Part shown: piece by piece, positions 15,853 through 23,559 of the stretch
Layout: each line of letters starts with the position of its first letter
How positions within the stretch are numbered: position 1 is the stretch's first letter
Origin: Dehalococcoidia bacterium
GTDB taxonomy: Bacteria; Chloroflexota; Dehalococcoidia; Tepidiformales; Tepidiformaceae
Assembly (NCBI GenBank): GCA_022826585.1
Contig: JAJDUR010000094.1
Location: forward strand, 1-64,000
Direction: 5' to 3'
Length of the DNA: 64,000 bases
Position numbers and translations under genes: made by a program
The notes under the pieces: model-generated
The model's database searches: none
Told to the model about the DNA's origin: nothing
What the model saw: the letters and a program-made list of their open reading frames with translations, nothing else

Positions 15853-16950
15853 TCAGACGTTGAAGAGGACGTGGACAACATCCCCGTCCCGGACCCGGTA
15901 CTCCTTGCCCTCGGTGCGCTGGAGGCCGCGCTTCTTCGCTTCCGCCTCGCTGCCGCACTCGACCAGATCCTCGTAGCGGATGACCTCGGCGCGGATGAAG
16001 CCGCGCTGGAGGTCGGTGTGGATCTTGCCGGCGGCCTCGGGGGCGGTGGCCCCTTCCGTGACCGTCCAGGCTCGGCATTCGTCGGGGCCGACGGTGAGGA
16101 AGCTGATGAGGCCGAGGAGGGCGTAGCTGCGGCGCACGGCCTCGTCCATGCCGCTGTGCTCGACGCCGGCTTCCCGGCGGAACTCGTCCGCCTCCTCGTC
16201 GCTGAGCTCGTTCAGCTCCATCTCGAAGCGGCCGCCCATGACGGCGAGGTCGCGCCCGGGCTCTTCGCGGGAGGCGCGCAGCTCCTCCTCGATTGCGAGG
16301 CGCCGGGGCAGGTCGTCCTCGCCCACGTTCACGAGGTCAAGGAGGGGCTTCTCGGTCAGGAACTGGCTCCCGCCCAGGAGGCGGCGCTCGTCGTCGGAGA
16401 GGTCCATCGCACGGATGGGAGTCTCTGCTTCGAGTTCGCCCTTCATGCGGTCGAGGAGGTCGCGCAGGGCCTGGAGCTGGCCCCGTTCGCCGGCCTTGAG
16501 GGTGCGCAGCTCGGGGTCGATGCGCTCGATGCGGCGCTCGATGAGGGCGAGGTCGGCGAAGGCGAGCTCGAGGTCCATGATGCCGATGTCGCGGGCGGGG
16601 TCGACGGAGCCCTCGGGGTGGGGCACGGCGTCGTCCTCGAAGGCGCGCACGACGTGGATGAGGGCGTCGACGGCGGCGAGGTCGTTGAGGAACTGCCCGC
16701 CGAGACCCTGGCCGGCGCCGAAGCTCTCGCCGGCGGCGGGGAAGTCGACGTACTCGACGGTCGCGTAGGTGCTCTTCCTCGGCCGGTAGATCTCGGAGAG
16801 GCTATCGACGCGGGGGTCGGGTACGGCGACGGAGCGGATGTTCGGCTTGCTGGCGCCGCCGTACCCGCCGACGGGGGCGAGTCCGCGGGCGACGGCGTTG
16901 AAGACGGTCGTCTTCCCCGCCCGGGGCAGCCCGATGATCCCGACGCGCAT
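15853..16950 (-). CDS. ychF: YchF-type GTPase/ATPase (OLA1 family)
   Basis: The 365-residue product has the P-loop GLPRAGKTT (residues 7-15; the usual form is GLPNVGKST), switch regions, the coiled-coil insertion (residues about 130-220) and the C-terminal TGS/DUF933 domain (RAWTVTEGATAPEAAGKIHTD in frame, ending GDVVHVLFNV). YchF is a conserved ribosome-associated, ATP-preferring GTPase-fold protein. The length is normal. It converges on the transglutaminase-like gene with no gap. Confidence 0.95.
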   Translation of the reverse strand: MRVGIIGLPRAGKTTVFNAVARGLAPVGGYGGASKPNIRSVAVPDPRVDSLSEIYRPRKSTYATVEYVDFPAAGESFGAGQGLGGQFLNDLAAVDALIHVVRAFEDDAVPHPEGSVDPARDIGIMDLELAFADLALIERRIERIDPELRTLKAGERGQLQALRDLLDRMKGELEAETPIRAMDLSDDERRLLGGSQFLTEKPLLDLVNVGEDDLPRRLAIEEELRASREEPGRDLAVMGGRFEMELNELSDEEADEFRREAGVEHSGMDEAVRRSYALLGLISFLTVGPDECRAWTVTEGATAPEAAGKIHTDLQRGFIRAEVIRYEDLVECGSEAEAKKRGLQRTEGKEYRVRDGDVVHVLFNV

Positions 16951-16974
16951 CGTGGGAACGTACCCGCGCGGGGC

Positions 16975-17664
16975 TCAAGGGGGTAGGGGCGGGGTGGCGG
17001 CGAAGGCGCAGCGGGAGGCCAGCTCGCACTGGCCGCACCGGGGGCGGCGGGCGAGGCAGAGCCGCTTGCCGTGGAGCACGACGAGGGCGTGGAAGCGGGC
17101 CAGGTCGGGAGCGGCGACGGGGAGCGCGTCCGCGAGCCAGGACTGCCAGGCGGGGTAGGGCACGTCGCGGGAGGGGCCCATCGCGAGGCGGGAGAAGAGG
17201 CGGCGCGTGTAGGCATCGACGACGACGGCCGGATATCCCGCGGCGTAGAGGACGATGGCGTCGGCGGTCTCCGGGCCGATGCCCCAGGTAGCGAGGAGCT
17301 GCCCGCGCAGCTCCTCCGGGGGGAGGGCGAGCAGCGCATCGAGCGCCCCGTGGCGCGCGATCAGATCGAGGAAGGCGCGCAGCTTGCGCGCCTTCGTTCG
17401 GTACTGGCCGCTCGGGCGGATGAGCTCCTCGACGGCTTCGCCGGGGAGCTCGGAGAGCCGCCGGGGGTCGAGGAGGCCCGCTTCCCGCAGGCGGTCGATG
17501 GCGCGCTCGGCGTTCGTCCAGCTGGTGTGCTGCACGAGGATTGCGCCGAGGGCAACCTCGAAGGGGTCGCTCTCGGGCGTCCAGTGCCAGCGCTCACCGC
17601 CGTGCATCCGCTCGAGGGAGGCGACGACGACGGGGACGGCGAGGTCTGGCACGGGGCTTTCCAC
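16975..17664 (-). CDS. Endonuclease III-like HhH-GPD DNA glycosylase (MagIII-like)
   Basis: A 229-residue HhH-GPD protein. The helix-hairpin-helix reads GIGPETADAI, the catalytic Asp lies in VVVDAYTRRL, and a C-terminal 4Fe-4S motif C-x6-C-x2-C-x5-C is visible (CLARRPRCGQCELASRC). Classical endonuclease III has a Lys in the HhH loop (KTAN) for its lyase reaction; here that position is Glu. Monofunctional EndoIII-like glycosylases such as MagIII also lack it, so removal of alkylated bases is more likely than lyase activity. A TACGAT box lies 6 nt before the GTG start. Confidence 0.88.
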   Translation of the reverse strand: MESPVPDLAVPVVVASLERMHGGERWHWTPESDPFEVALGAILVQHTSWTNAERAIDRLREAGLLDPRRLSELPGEAVEELIRPSGQYRTKARKLRAFLDLIARHGALDALLALPPEELRGQLLATWGIGPETADAIVLYAAGYPAVVVDAYTRRLFSRLAMGPSRDVPYPAWQSWLADALPVAAPDLARFHALVVLHGKRLCLARRPRCGQCELASRCAFAATPPLPP

Positions 17665-17933
17665 GGAGCAATCGTAGGCTCGGAGCGGCTAGCGGTATGC
17701 CTAGAGTCATGAGGCAGGATCATGGGAAAGAGCGGGGCTTCCCCATGCGCGGAGAAAGCAGGGCTGGGGAGTCTCGCTACACGGAGACGGTGGCGTCCGG
17801 CGCCGGTGACGTGGACGCCTGTTCGACCGGATCGTTGCGTCGGTGGGCAGGCGATGAGGGGGTTTGGCGAAAGGCCCTCCGCGGCCGTAGTGCTCTATCC
17901 TGTCCACACCCATCAGGGAAGGTACACCCGTCG

Positions 17934-18320
17934 ATGGCGACGACACAGCCACAGGCCAGCAAGAGCGCCCAGCCTCGGATTGACGGCTTGGGTAGAGGCG
18001 TGCCGGTTCCTAGTACGCCTCAGCCAGTTGTTGCCGCTGCCAAACCCCGCCGCGCTGCCATCATCTTGTGGAGAACGTTGGGCGTGCCGATGGCCGCAGC
18101 GGCCGGGACGGCCATCGGGATCGGGTTGTTGTTCATCTTCCACTGGGGGGTCTTTAGCATTCTGGGCGGCCTCGCGCTCGCAGTTGCCGCCTATTGGTTG
18201 CTGGCCACTGGGCAGTCACGCGGCTTTGTCTCATTCCTCCTGACCCTAGCTTGCATGGTGGTTGGAGGTTTTGGGGGCCTCATCCTCATCGCTTGGCTCA
18301 GCGGCTTCCCCGGCAACTAA
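17934..18320 (+). CDS. Hypothetical small membrane protein
   Basis: The ATG at 17934 (AGGGAAGG 11 nt upstream, TATCCT at 17896) gives 128 residues: a polar N-terminus of about 45 residues followed by three hydrophobic helices (IILWRTLGVPMAAAAGTAIG, FSILGGLALAVAAYWLL and FVSFLLTLACMVVGGF regions). I do not recognise the family. The base composition is lower in GC than the neighbours, which with the adjacent toxin-antitoxin remnant suggests acquired DNA. The 269 bases before it (17665-17933) hold no feature I can support other than its promoter region. Confidence 0.65.
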   Translation: MATTQPQASKSAQPRIDGLGRGVPVPSTPQPVVAAAKPRRAAIILWRTLGVPMAAAAGTAIGIGLLFIFHWGVFSILGGLALAVAAYWLLATGQSRGFVSFLLTLACMVVGGFGGLILIAWLSGFPGN

Positions 18321-18503
18321 GAGCGGTGCCCCTTCAAGCTACACACCAACGGAAGCTGGGGCGTCAGGCGGTCGGGCGGTCGCATGGCGACCTAACGACC
18401 AAGGTTGCACGTCCTCGCCTGTGACGAGCGCACGCTCCTGGGAGTGTCGGATGCGGGAGCGATACACCTTCCAATAGACCACATCATGTAGTTTTCTATC
18501 CAC

Positions 18504-18752
18504 ATGAAAGCCATACAGGTGACGTTCGACGAGGACCTGCTGGAGAGGCTCGACGAGCTTGCCGAGGTACGTGAGCGGGGCCGCTCGGCCGTGCTGCGCG
18601 AAGCGGCTGCGAACTACCTTGCCCAGAAGGCCGCCGAGAAGATCGACCGGCAGTATGCGGAAGGCTACGGCAGATTCCCGCAGACCGACGAGGAGCTTGA
18701 CTGGCGCGAGTCCCGCGTGTGGCCAGAAGACTGGCGTGAGGGGGGCGACTAG
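18504..18752 (+). CDS. Ribbon-helix-helix antitoxin, MazE/CopG type
   Basis: An 82-residue protein with a clear RHH N-terminus (MKAIQVTFDEDLLERLDELAEVRERGRSAVLREA) and an acidic C-terminus ending in a Trp-rich tail (LDWRESRVWPEDW), as in MazE-type antitoxins that bind PemK/MazF toxins. DNA binding and neutralisation are known for the family. The downstream toxin survives only as a fragment (18752-18832), so this is an orphan. No ribosome site is obvious. Confidence 0.85.
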   Translation: MKAIQVTFDEDLLERLDELAEVRERGRSAVLREAAANYLAQKAAEKIDRQYAEGYGRFPQTDEELDWRESRVWPEDWREGGD

Positions 18753-18832
18753 CCGTAGCACTTCAGCCTGACGATGTCTGGATGCACCGTTTCTCACCGC
18801 CCGACAAGCAGCGACCGGTTGTCCTCCTCACG
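18752..18832 (+). pseudogene. MazF/PemK toxin remnant (N-terminal fragment)
   Basis: In another frame directly after the antitoxin stop the sequence encodes LQPDDVWMHRFSPPDKQRPVVLLT, the usual start of PemK/MazF toxins (GDVW...PPDKxRPVVLLT). After the Thr the similarity ends in LPRRCG and there is no SH3-like toxin barrel. There is no good start codon before the DDVW part. It is best read as a decayed toxin gene whose remainder was deleted up to the DUF402 gene. Confidence 0.65.
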
Positions 18833-18858
18833 CTCCCCAGGCGCTGCGGCACTTCCAG

Positions 18859-19389
18859 TCAGGCGATCCCGTGGCGCCGCTCGAGGGCGGCAAGCTCGGG
18901 CAGGAGGCGGGTGGCGGCGCGGGCGATGACGCGCTCGGCGCGGGCGGCGGCGGCGAGGTCCGCGGCGCTGAAGGCGCCCGCCTCGCACAACTCCTCGAAC
19001 TCGTCGCGGTCCTCCTCGATGAGCCGCCCCTCGGGCGTGAGCCACCAGTCGAGGGCGAGGTCGCGGTAGGCAACCTCGCCGTGGCCGATGCGGACGCCCG
19101 TCACGGCATCGAAACGGTGGGCGATGATGCGGTCGCCCTCGCGCATGCGGTAGACGGTGTAGGGCCGGGAGCGCCAGAAGTAGCCGTAGGAGACGGACCC
19201 GGGGGGGATGTCGATGGGCGTGCCGAAAACGGCTCCACCCCGCTGCATCACGTAGCTGACGATCACCAGCGCGGGTGACACGAACTCGAGCTGCGTGGGG
19301 TAGCGCCGCTCGCTGCCGTCGGGCTTGCGCTTGCGCTCGACCCAGGGAGTCCCGGGGGATGCGGATGACGGAGGGCGGTCGACGGTCAC
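18859..19389 (-). CDS. DUF402-domain protein
   Basis: The 176-residue product has a DUF402 barrel: YGYFWRSRPYTVYRMREGDRI, then ALDWWLTPEGRLIEEDRDEFEEL. Members of the family include nucleoside di/triphosphate phosphatases (Ntdp-like) and FomD, which use divalent metals; the Asp/Glu-rich DEFEEL region provides ligands in those proteins. The C-terminal 60 residues form a helix. It converges on the toxin remnant. The substrate is not evident. Confidence 0.8.
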   Translation of the reverse strand: MTVDRPPSSASPGTPWVERKRKPDGSERRYPTQLEFVSPALVIVSYVMQRGGAVFGTPIDIPPGSVSYGYFWRSRPYTVYRMREGDRIIAHRFDAVTGVRIGHGEVAYRDLALDWWLTPEGRLIEEDRDEFEELCEAGAFSAADLAAAARAERVIARAATRLLPELAALERRHGIA

Positions 19390-19472
19390 GCCCCCATCAT
19401 GGCCGAGGGGGCGGGCGGGGCGCGAGCCGGGGCGGGCGTCACCGGCGGGCGTCGCGCGGTAGGCTTTCGGGC

Positions 19473-20825
19473 ATGCATCGTGTCCTTGGGGCTGGACTGG
19501 CGGCGCTGGCGGTCGTGCTGGCGGCGTCGTGCGGGGGTGGGGAACCGCCTCCCGAGCCCGTTCGCCTGCTGGAGGCCAGCGCGGAGCGGGTGTACGAGGA
19601 CGAGCTTCCGCAGGCGCGTTCGGTCGTGCGCGTTCGCTTCAACCGGGCGGTCGAGGCGGTGACGCTCCGGGCCCTGCAGGGCGCGTTCCGGCTGACGCTG
19701 CCGGAAGAGTCGCCGCTCACGGGCCATTCGCTGGGGCAGATGCCGGTGGAGGACGTGGAGGTCGTCACCTCCCGGGTGGTCGAGCTCACCGTCGGGGGCC
19801 TCATCCCGTTCGGTTCGACCCTGCACGTCTCGGCGGAGTCGTTCGCGGGGCCGGACGAGGAAGTGACGGTGACCGTGACGAGCGAGTTCACCGAACTGGG
19901 GGTGGTGCTGGCGGGGGGCGTGTTCATCTTCGGGGACCTCTCGCTGGTGGAGCCGCGCCCGCCCGAAGCGCCGACCGCCGATGATCAGAACCCGGCGCTC
20001 GTGCGGACGGCGCTGGAGCGGCACCTGGAGGAGCGCGAAGCCTCGCCGGGCGTGCGCGAAGCGGCGATGCTGCTCTACGACGGGATGGACCTCGAGGTCG
20101 TGCCTTCGCCCAAGGTGCGGGCGGCAGTGGCGGCGCTCGCGGGAACCTTCGCCGATGCGGCGGTGCGCTCCCTGCTGGGGCGGGACAACTGCACGGGTGA
20201 GCCGGCGGCCTTCATCGGCTTCCAGGAGCCGCCCGGGGACCGCGAGCTGGCGGCGCGGGTGACGTACGACGACGAGGGCCGCCGCATCGTCTCCATCCGC
20301 CCGGACCTGGAAGCGGCGCCCTTCGAGCTGCTGATGCCCCTGGTCGCGCACGAGGCGATCCACTGCGACCGGCTGGACAGCCTGGACGAGGAGATCGTGG
20401 CGAGCGCGCTCGACGTCTACCTGTACATCCACCTGCTGTTGTCGCAGCCGGAGCTGGCGCAAGACACCTCGCCCCTGGCGCGGAACTTCAACATCGAGGC
20501 GCTGGCGATGCTGAACAGCGGCCGCCAGACGCCCGAGTCGGTCGGCATCCTGGCGAGCCCGCACGGGCGGGAGGTGCTGCCCGAATCGGGCGTCTCGCAC
20601 CGATCGTTCGCGGAGCTGATCGCCGCCAGCTACGTGGACGATGTGGACCCCGGCGCGCCCGCCGAGCCGGTGGCGCAGCAGTACCTGGATGCGCTCGCGC
20701 GGGCCGTGGGGGCGCCGCTGGGGAGCGCGCTCGACCTAGACTACGTGGACTCGCTGCTGGGGTGGGCGACGCCCTTCGAGACGATCTCGAACCTCCTGGC
20801 GGTCTTCGAGCTGGTGCCCGGCTAG
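19473..20825 (+). CDS. Lipoprotein with HExxH motif (putative metallopeptidase)
   Basis: The ATG at 19473 with a TAGGCT box 7 nt upstream gives 450 residues. A lipobox LAASC places the lipidated Cys at residue 20. The N-terminal part (about 45-140) looks like a beta-sandwich of Ig/Big type (VRVRFNRAVEAVTL, VELTVGGLIPFGSTLHV). The C-terminal half has AHEAIHCDRLDSLDEEIVAS, i.e. HExxH plus a downstream Glu, a zincin-like arrangement. It should be on the outer face of the membrane. I do not know a described family for the whole architecture. Confidence 0.82.
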   Translation: MHRVLGAGLAALAVVLAASCGGGEPPPEPVRLLEASAERVYEDELPQARSVVRVRFNRAVEAVTLRALQGAFRLTLPEESPLTGHSLGQMPVEDVEVVTSRVVELTVGGLIPFGSTLHVSAESFAGPDEEVTVTVTSEFTELGVVLAGGVFIFGDLSLVEPRPPEAPTADDQNPALVRTALERHLEEREASPGVREAAMLLYDGMDLEVVPSPKVRAAVAALAGTFADAAVRSLLGRDNCTGEPAAFIGFQEPPGDRELAARVTYDDEGRRIVSIRPDLEAAPFELLMPLVAHEAIHCDRLDSLDEEIVASALDVYLYIHLLLSQPELAQDTSPLARNFNIEALAMLNSGRQTPESVGILASPHGREVLPESGVSHRSFAELIAASYVDDVDPGAPAEPVAQQYLDALARAVGAPLGSALDLDYVDSLLGWATPFETISNLLAVFELVPG

Positions 20826-20883
20826 GCAGGCACCACGGGGGCGCCGAGGGCGCTCCAGCGGGGATGGCTCTATCATGACTTCC

Positions 20884-21348
20884 ATGAACGGCGTCGTGCG
20901 TTTCTTCCTGACCGTCGTGCTGGCGGCGGTCCTCATTGTCGTGGTGTACCTGGTGGTGGCCGTGCTCGTGGACGGGTACTTCGGCGGAAACATCTACCCG
21001 AACCAGGCCGAGCCCGGCGCCTGGTCGGCCCCCGACAGCTGGAGCGAATGGCGCGATATCGCGGTGGTGGCGCTGGGCATGCTCGCCGCGCTGGTGGGGC
21101 TCCTGGCCTGCATCCTCCTCATCGTGCTCATCGGCGTGGCCCTGGCAGTGCGCCGCGCGGTCAACCAGAAGGTCATGCCCCTGCTCGACTCGACGCGCGA
21201 CCTCGTGGACGAGGTGCGGGGAACGGCCGAGTTCGTGGGCGAGTCGGCGGTGTCCCCGATCATCCGCGTCTACTCCTTCGTGAGCGGGGTGCGGAAGGGC
21301 CTGGACTCGCTCGGGTCGCTCGGCGGCCGGTTCCGGGGCGGGTCGTGA
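20884..21348 (+). CDS. Two-helix membrane protein of unknown function
   Basis: I prefer the ATG at 20884: TATCAT (20871-20876) ends 7 nt before it, matching other leaderless genes here, whereas the upstream ATG (20875) overlaps that box. The 154-residue protein has two transmembrane helices (residues about 5-32 and 58-92) and a cytoplasmic amphipathic tail (LDSTRDLVDEVRGTAEFVGE) reminiscent of DUF948-like proteins. The stop overlaps the next gene by GTGA, so the two form a coupled pair. Confidence 0.72.
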   Translation: MNGVVRFFLTVVLAAVLIVVVYLVVAVLVDGYFGGNIYPNQAEPGAWSAPDSWSEWRDIAVVALGMLAALVGLLACILLIVLIGVALAVRRAVNQKVMPLLDSTRDLVDEVRGTAEFVGESAVSPIIRVYSFVSGVRKGLDSLGSLGGRFRGGS

Positions 21349-21545
21349 GTACGGGCGGGTCGTCGGACGACCCCGTCATCGGGGAAGGCGAGGGCGGCAG
21401 CGCCGACGAGATCGTCGAGGAGCTGCGGACGGCGGCGGAGGAAGCGGTCACGATCGCGCGCGAAGGCGCGAAGCAGAAGGAAGAGGAACTCTGGGCGCGC
21501 TACCGCGAACTGACGAAGGGGCGGCGGGAAGAGCGCAAGCGCTAG
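21345..21545 (+). CDS. Small charged protein coupled to membrane-protein gene
   Basis: The GTG at 21345 overlaps the preceding stop (GTGA). The 66-residue product is acidic at the start and then forms a highly charged helix rich in Glu/Lys/Arg (TIAREGAKQKEEELWARYREL, ending REERKR). No signal peptide or known motif. The overlap argues for a shared complex with the upstream membrane protein. Confidence 0.65.
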   Translation: MSTGGSSDDPVIGEGEGGSADEIVEELRTAAEEAVTIAREGAKQKEEELWARYRELTKGRREERKR

Positions 21546-21597
21546 CCGCCCGCAAGCCCGAGTCCCGCGCCCTTGCTACGCTAGCCCGACGCCTCGC

Positions 21598-21687
21598 GGA
21601 GAGGTGCTGGAGTGGCTGAACAGGCACGACTGGAAATCGTGTAGGGGTGCAAGCCCCTCGTGGGTTCGAATCCCACCCTCTCCGCCA
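21598..21687 (+). tRNA. tRNA-Ser(GGA)
   Basis: A 90-nt cloverleaf: acceptor GGAGAGG/CCTCTCC, D-arm with GGCTGAA, anticodon stem CACGA/TCGTG around GGA (21632-21634), a long class II variable arm (AGGGGTGCAAGCCCCT) and T-arm GTGGGTTCGAATCCCAC, with encoded CCA. The long variable arm and GGA anticodon identify serine (UCC/UCU codons). It is not a selenocysteine tRNA, which would need a TCA anticodon. Confidence 0.97.
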
Positions 21688-21691
21688 GCCT

Positions 21692-21788
21692 GTGAGTAGT
21701 GGATAGTGACCGGTGAATGGTGAGTGGTCCCCGCCCGTCCCCCCCGGAGGGGCGGACGAATCACCATTCACTACTCACCAGTCACCAA
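21692..21788. repeat. Heptamer inverted repeat (TAGTGNN family)
   Basis: The left arm runs GTGAGTAGTGGATAGTGACC and continues GGTGAATGGTGAGTGGT; the right arm (21760-21788) is its approximate reverse complement, ATCACCATTCACTACTCACC and CAGTCACCAA. Between the arms is a GC palindrome (CCCCCCGGAGGGG). Each arm is built of degenerate 7-nt words (TAGTGGA, TAGTGAC, TGGTGAG). It sits between the tRNA and purH, next to the purH stop. Confidence 0.8.
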
Positions 21789-21791
21789 CCC

Positions 21792-23357
21792 CTAGTGCCG
21801 GAAGTGGCGGGTGCCCGTGAAGACGAGGGCGACGCCGTACTTATCGCAGCAGTCGATGCAGTCCTGATCGCGCAGGCTGCCGCCGGGGTGGGCGATGGCG
21901 GCGACGCCCGCCTGGCAGGCGTGCTCGACGGCGTCGTTCCAGGAGAAGGGGAAGAAGGCGTCGCTGGCAAGGGCGGCGCCCCGCAGCTCGTCGCCGGCCT
22001 TCTCCATGGCGATCTCGACGCTCTTCACGCGGTTGGGCTGGCCACTGCCCATGCCGAGCAGGCGGCCGTCCTTGGCGAGGGTGATGGCGTTGCTCTTGAC
22101 GTGCTTCACGCAGCGCCAGGCGAAGCGCAGGTCGGCGAGCTGCTGGTCCGTGGGCTGCGTTTTCGAGACGACCTGGTAGTCGATCTCCTCGGGCGCAATC
22201 TCGTCGGCGTCCTGGAGGAGCCAGCCGCCTCCGACCTGGCGCAGCGAGCGCCCGCCGCGTGAGCGGGGCCGGGCCTCGAGGATGCGCAGGTCCTTCGACT
22301 TGCCCTTGAGCACGCGCAGCCCTTCCTCCGTGTAGGCGGGAGCGATGACGATCTCGTAGAACATGCGCGTCGAGCCGTCGCTGGGGTTGCGGTACTCGCG
22401 CAGCTCGCGGGCGAGGCCCTCGTCGAGCGGACGGTTGAAGGCGACGATGCCCCCGAACGCGCTCACCGGGTCGGCGACGACGGCGAGGCGGTAGGCCTCC
22501 AGGAGGTCGTCGCGGGTGGCGGCGCCGCAGGGGTTGGTGTGCTTCACGATGACGCAGGCGGGCTCGGGAAAGTCGTTGACGGCGTTCCAGGCGGCGTCGG
22601 CGTCGAGGTAGTTGTTGTAGGAGAGCTCCTTGCCGTGGTGCTGCGCGGCGGTGGCGACACCGCCGAGCGAGTCCTCCCCCAGCGAACCATCGCGGTAGAA
22701 GGCCGCGCCCTGGTGGGGGTTCTCGCCGTAGCGCAGGCCGGCGACGCGCTCGAGGGGGACGCTCAGCGCGGGCGGCGACTCGTCGCCGTCCCAGAGCCAC
22801 TCGGCGACGGCGCTGTCGTAACTGGCGACGTGCTGGAACGCCTTCCAGGCGAGCCGGCGGCGAGCGCCGGCGGCGAGGCCGTCCTCGGCGAGGGCCTCCA
22901 GGGTCGGGCCGTAATCGGCAGGGTCGACGAGGACCATGACATCGGCGTGGTTCTTGGCGGCGGCGCGGAGCATGGTGGGGCCGCCGATGTCGATGTTCTC
23001 GATGCCCTCGGCGAGGGAGGCGCCGCCCTCCCGGGTGACGACGGCGCGGAAGGGGTAGAGGTTGCAGGCGACGAGGTCGATCGTCCCGAAGCCGTGCTCG
23101 GTGAGGGCCCGGTCGTGTTCGGGCAGGTCGCGGCGGGCGAGGATGCCCGCGTGGACGGCGGGGTGGAGGGTCTTCACGCGGCCGTCGAGCATCTCGGGGA
23201 AGCCCGTGACCTGCTCGATGCCGGTAACAGGCACGCCTGCCGCCTCGATGGCTCGCTTCGTGCCGCCTGTCGAGACGAGTTCCCAGCCGAGCTCGTGGAG
23301 CCCGCGGGCGAAGTCCTCGATTCCGGCCTTGTCGTAGACGCCCAGCAGAGCGCGCAT
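21792..23357 (-). CDS. purH: Bifunctional AICAR transformylase/IMP cyclohydrolase
   Basis: The 521-residue protein begins with the MGS-like IMP cyclohydrolase domain (ALLGVYDKAGIEDFARGL, STGGTKRAIE) and continues with AICARFT, containing the NNYLDADAAW and IVKHTNPCGAA segments and the C-terminal GGSLRDQDCI. It catalyses the last two steps of purine synthesis. The ATG at 23357 follows GGAGG by 6 nt. Upstream are a ZTP riboswitch and a terminator hairpin, so expression should rise when ZMP/ZTP builds up in folate shortage. Length is normal. Confidence 0.97.
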   Translation of the reverse strand: MRALLGVYDKAGIEDFARGLHELGWELVSTGGTKRAIEAAGVPVTGIEQVTGFPEMLDGRVKTLHPAVHAGILARRDLPEHDRALTEHGFGTIDLVACNLYPFRAVVTREGGASLAEGIENIDIGGPTMLRAAAKNHADVMVLVDPADYGPTLEALAEDGLAAGARRRLAWKAFQHVASYDSAVAEWLWDGDESPPALSVPLERVAGLRYGENPHQGAAFYRDGSLGEDSLGGVATAAQHHGKELSYNNYLDADAAWNAVNDFPEPACVIVKHTNPCGAATRDDLLEAYRLAVVADPVSAFGGIVAFNRPLDEGLARELREYRNPSDGSTRMFYEIVIAPAYTEEGLRVLKGKSKDLRILEARPRSRGGRSLRQVGGGWLLQDADEIAPEEIDYQVVSKTQPTDQQLADLRFAWRCVKHVKSNAITLAKDGRLLGMGSGQPNRVKSVEIAMEKAGDELRGAALASDAFFPFSWNDAVEHACQAGVAAIAHPGGSLRDQDCIDCCDKYGVALVFTGTRHFRH

Positions 23358-23390
23358 CGCTCACCTCCGCTGCTTCTCTTCCGGAGAAGC

Positions 23391-23422
23391 AAAAGGCCCG
23401 TCCGTACGGAACGGACCGGCCC
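23391..23422 (-). terminator. Riboswitch-associated terminator before purH
   Basis: On the minus strand GGGCCGGTCCGT and ACGGACGGGCC form a long hairpin around TCCGT, immediately followed by TTTTGCTTC. The 5' side overlaps the CCTGGGC pseudoknot/P3 strand of the ZTP riboswitch, so formation of the ligand-bound aptamer and of the terminator would be mutually exclusive. Confidence 0.8.
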
Positions 23423-23495
23423 AGGCGAGCGACCAACTTGTTCTGACCCGGGCTCCCCCGCGGTACTCCGCGTATTCGCCAGTTACCCGAGCAAG
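23415..23495 (-). promoter_or_regulatory. ZTP (pfl) riboswitch
   Basis: The minus-strand leader has the two conserved halves of the pfl motif: CTCGGGTAACTGGCGA with CGCGGGGGAGC in the 5' domain, and TCGCTCGCCTGGGC in the 3' domain. The pfl family is defined by these ACTGGCG and CGCCTGGGC cores and typically precedes purH and folate/purine genes. A terminator overlaps its 3' end. Position directly upstream of purH fits. Confidence 0.9.
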
Positions 23496-23559
23496 GGAAG
23501 GATAGCAGGGGCGGAGAAGGGGCGTCGAGAGGGGAGGCCTGGCCCGAATCAGCCTGCGT

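Noticed and set aside
21598-21687. Possible selenocysteine tRNA because of its long variable arm
   Set aside because: The anticodon is GGA and the acceptor stem has the normal 7 bp; this is tRNA-Ser(GGA).
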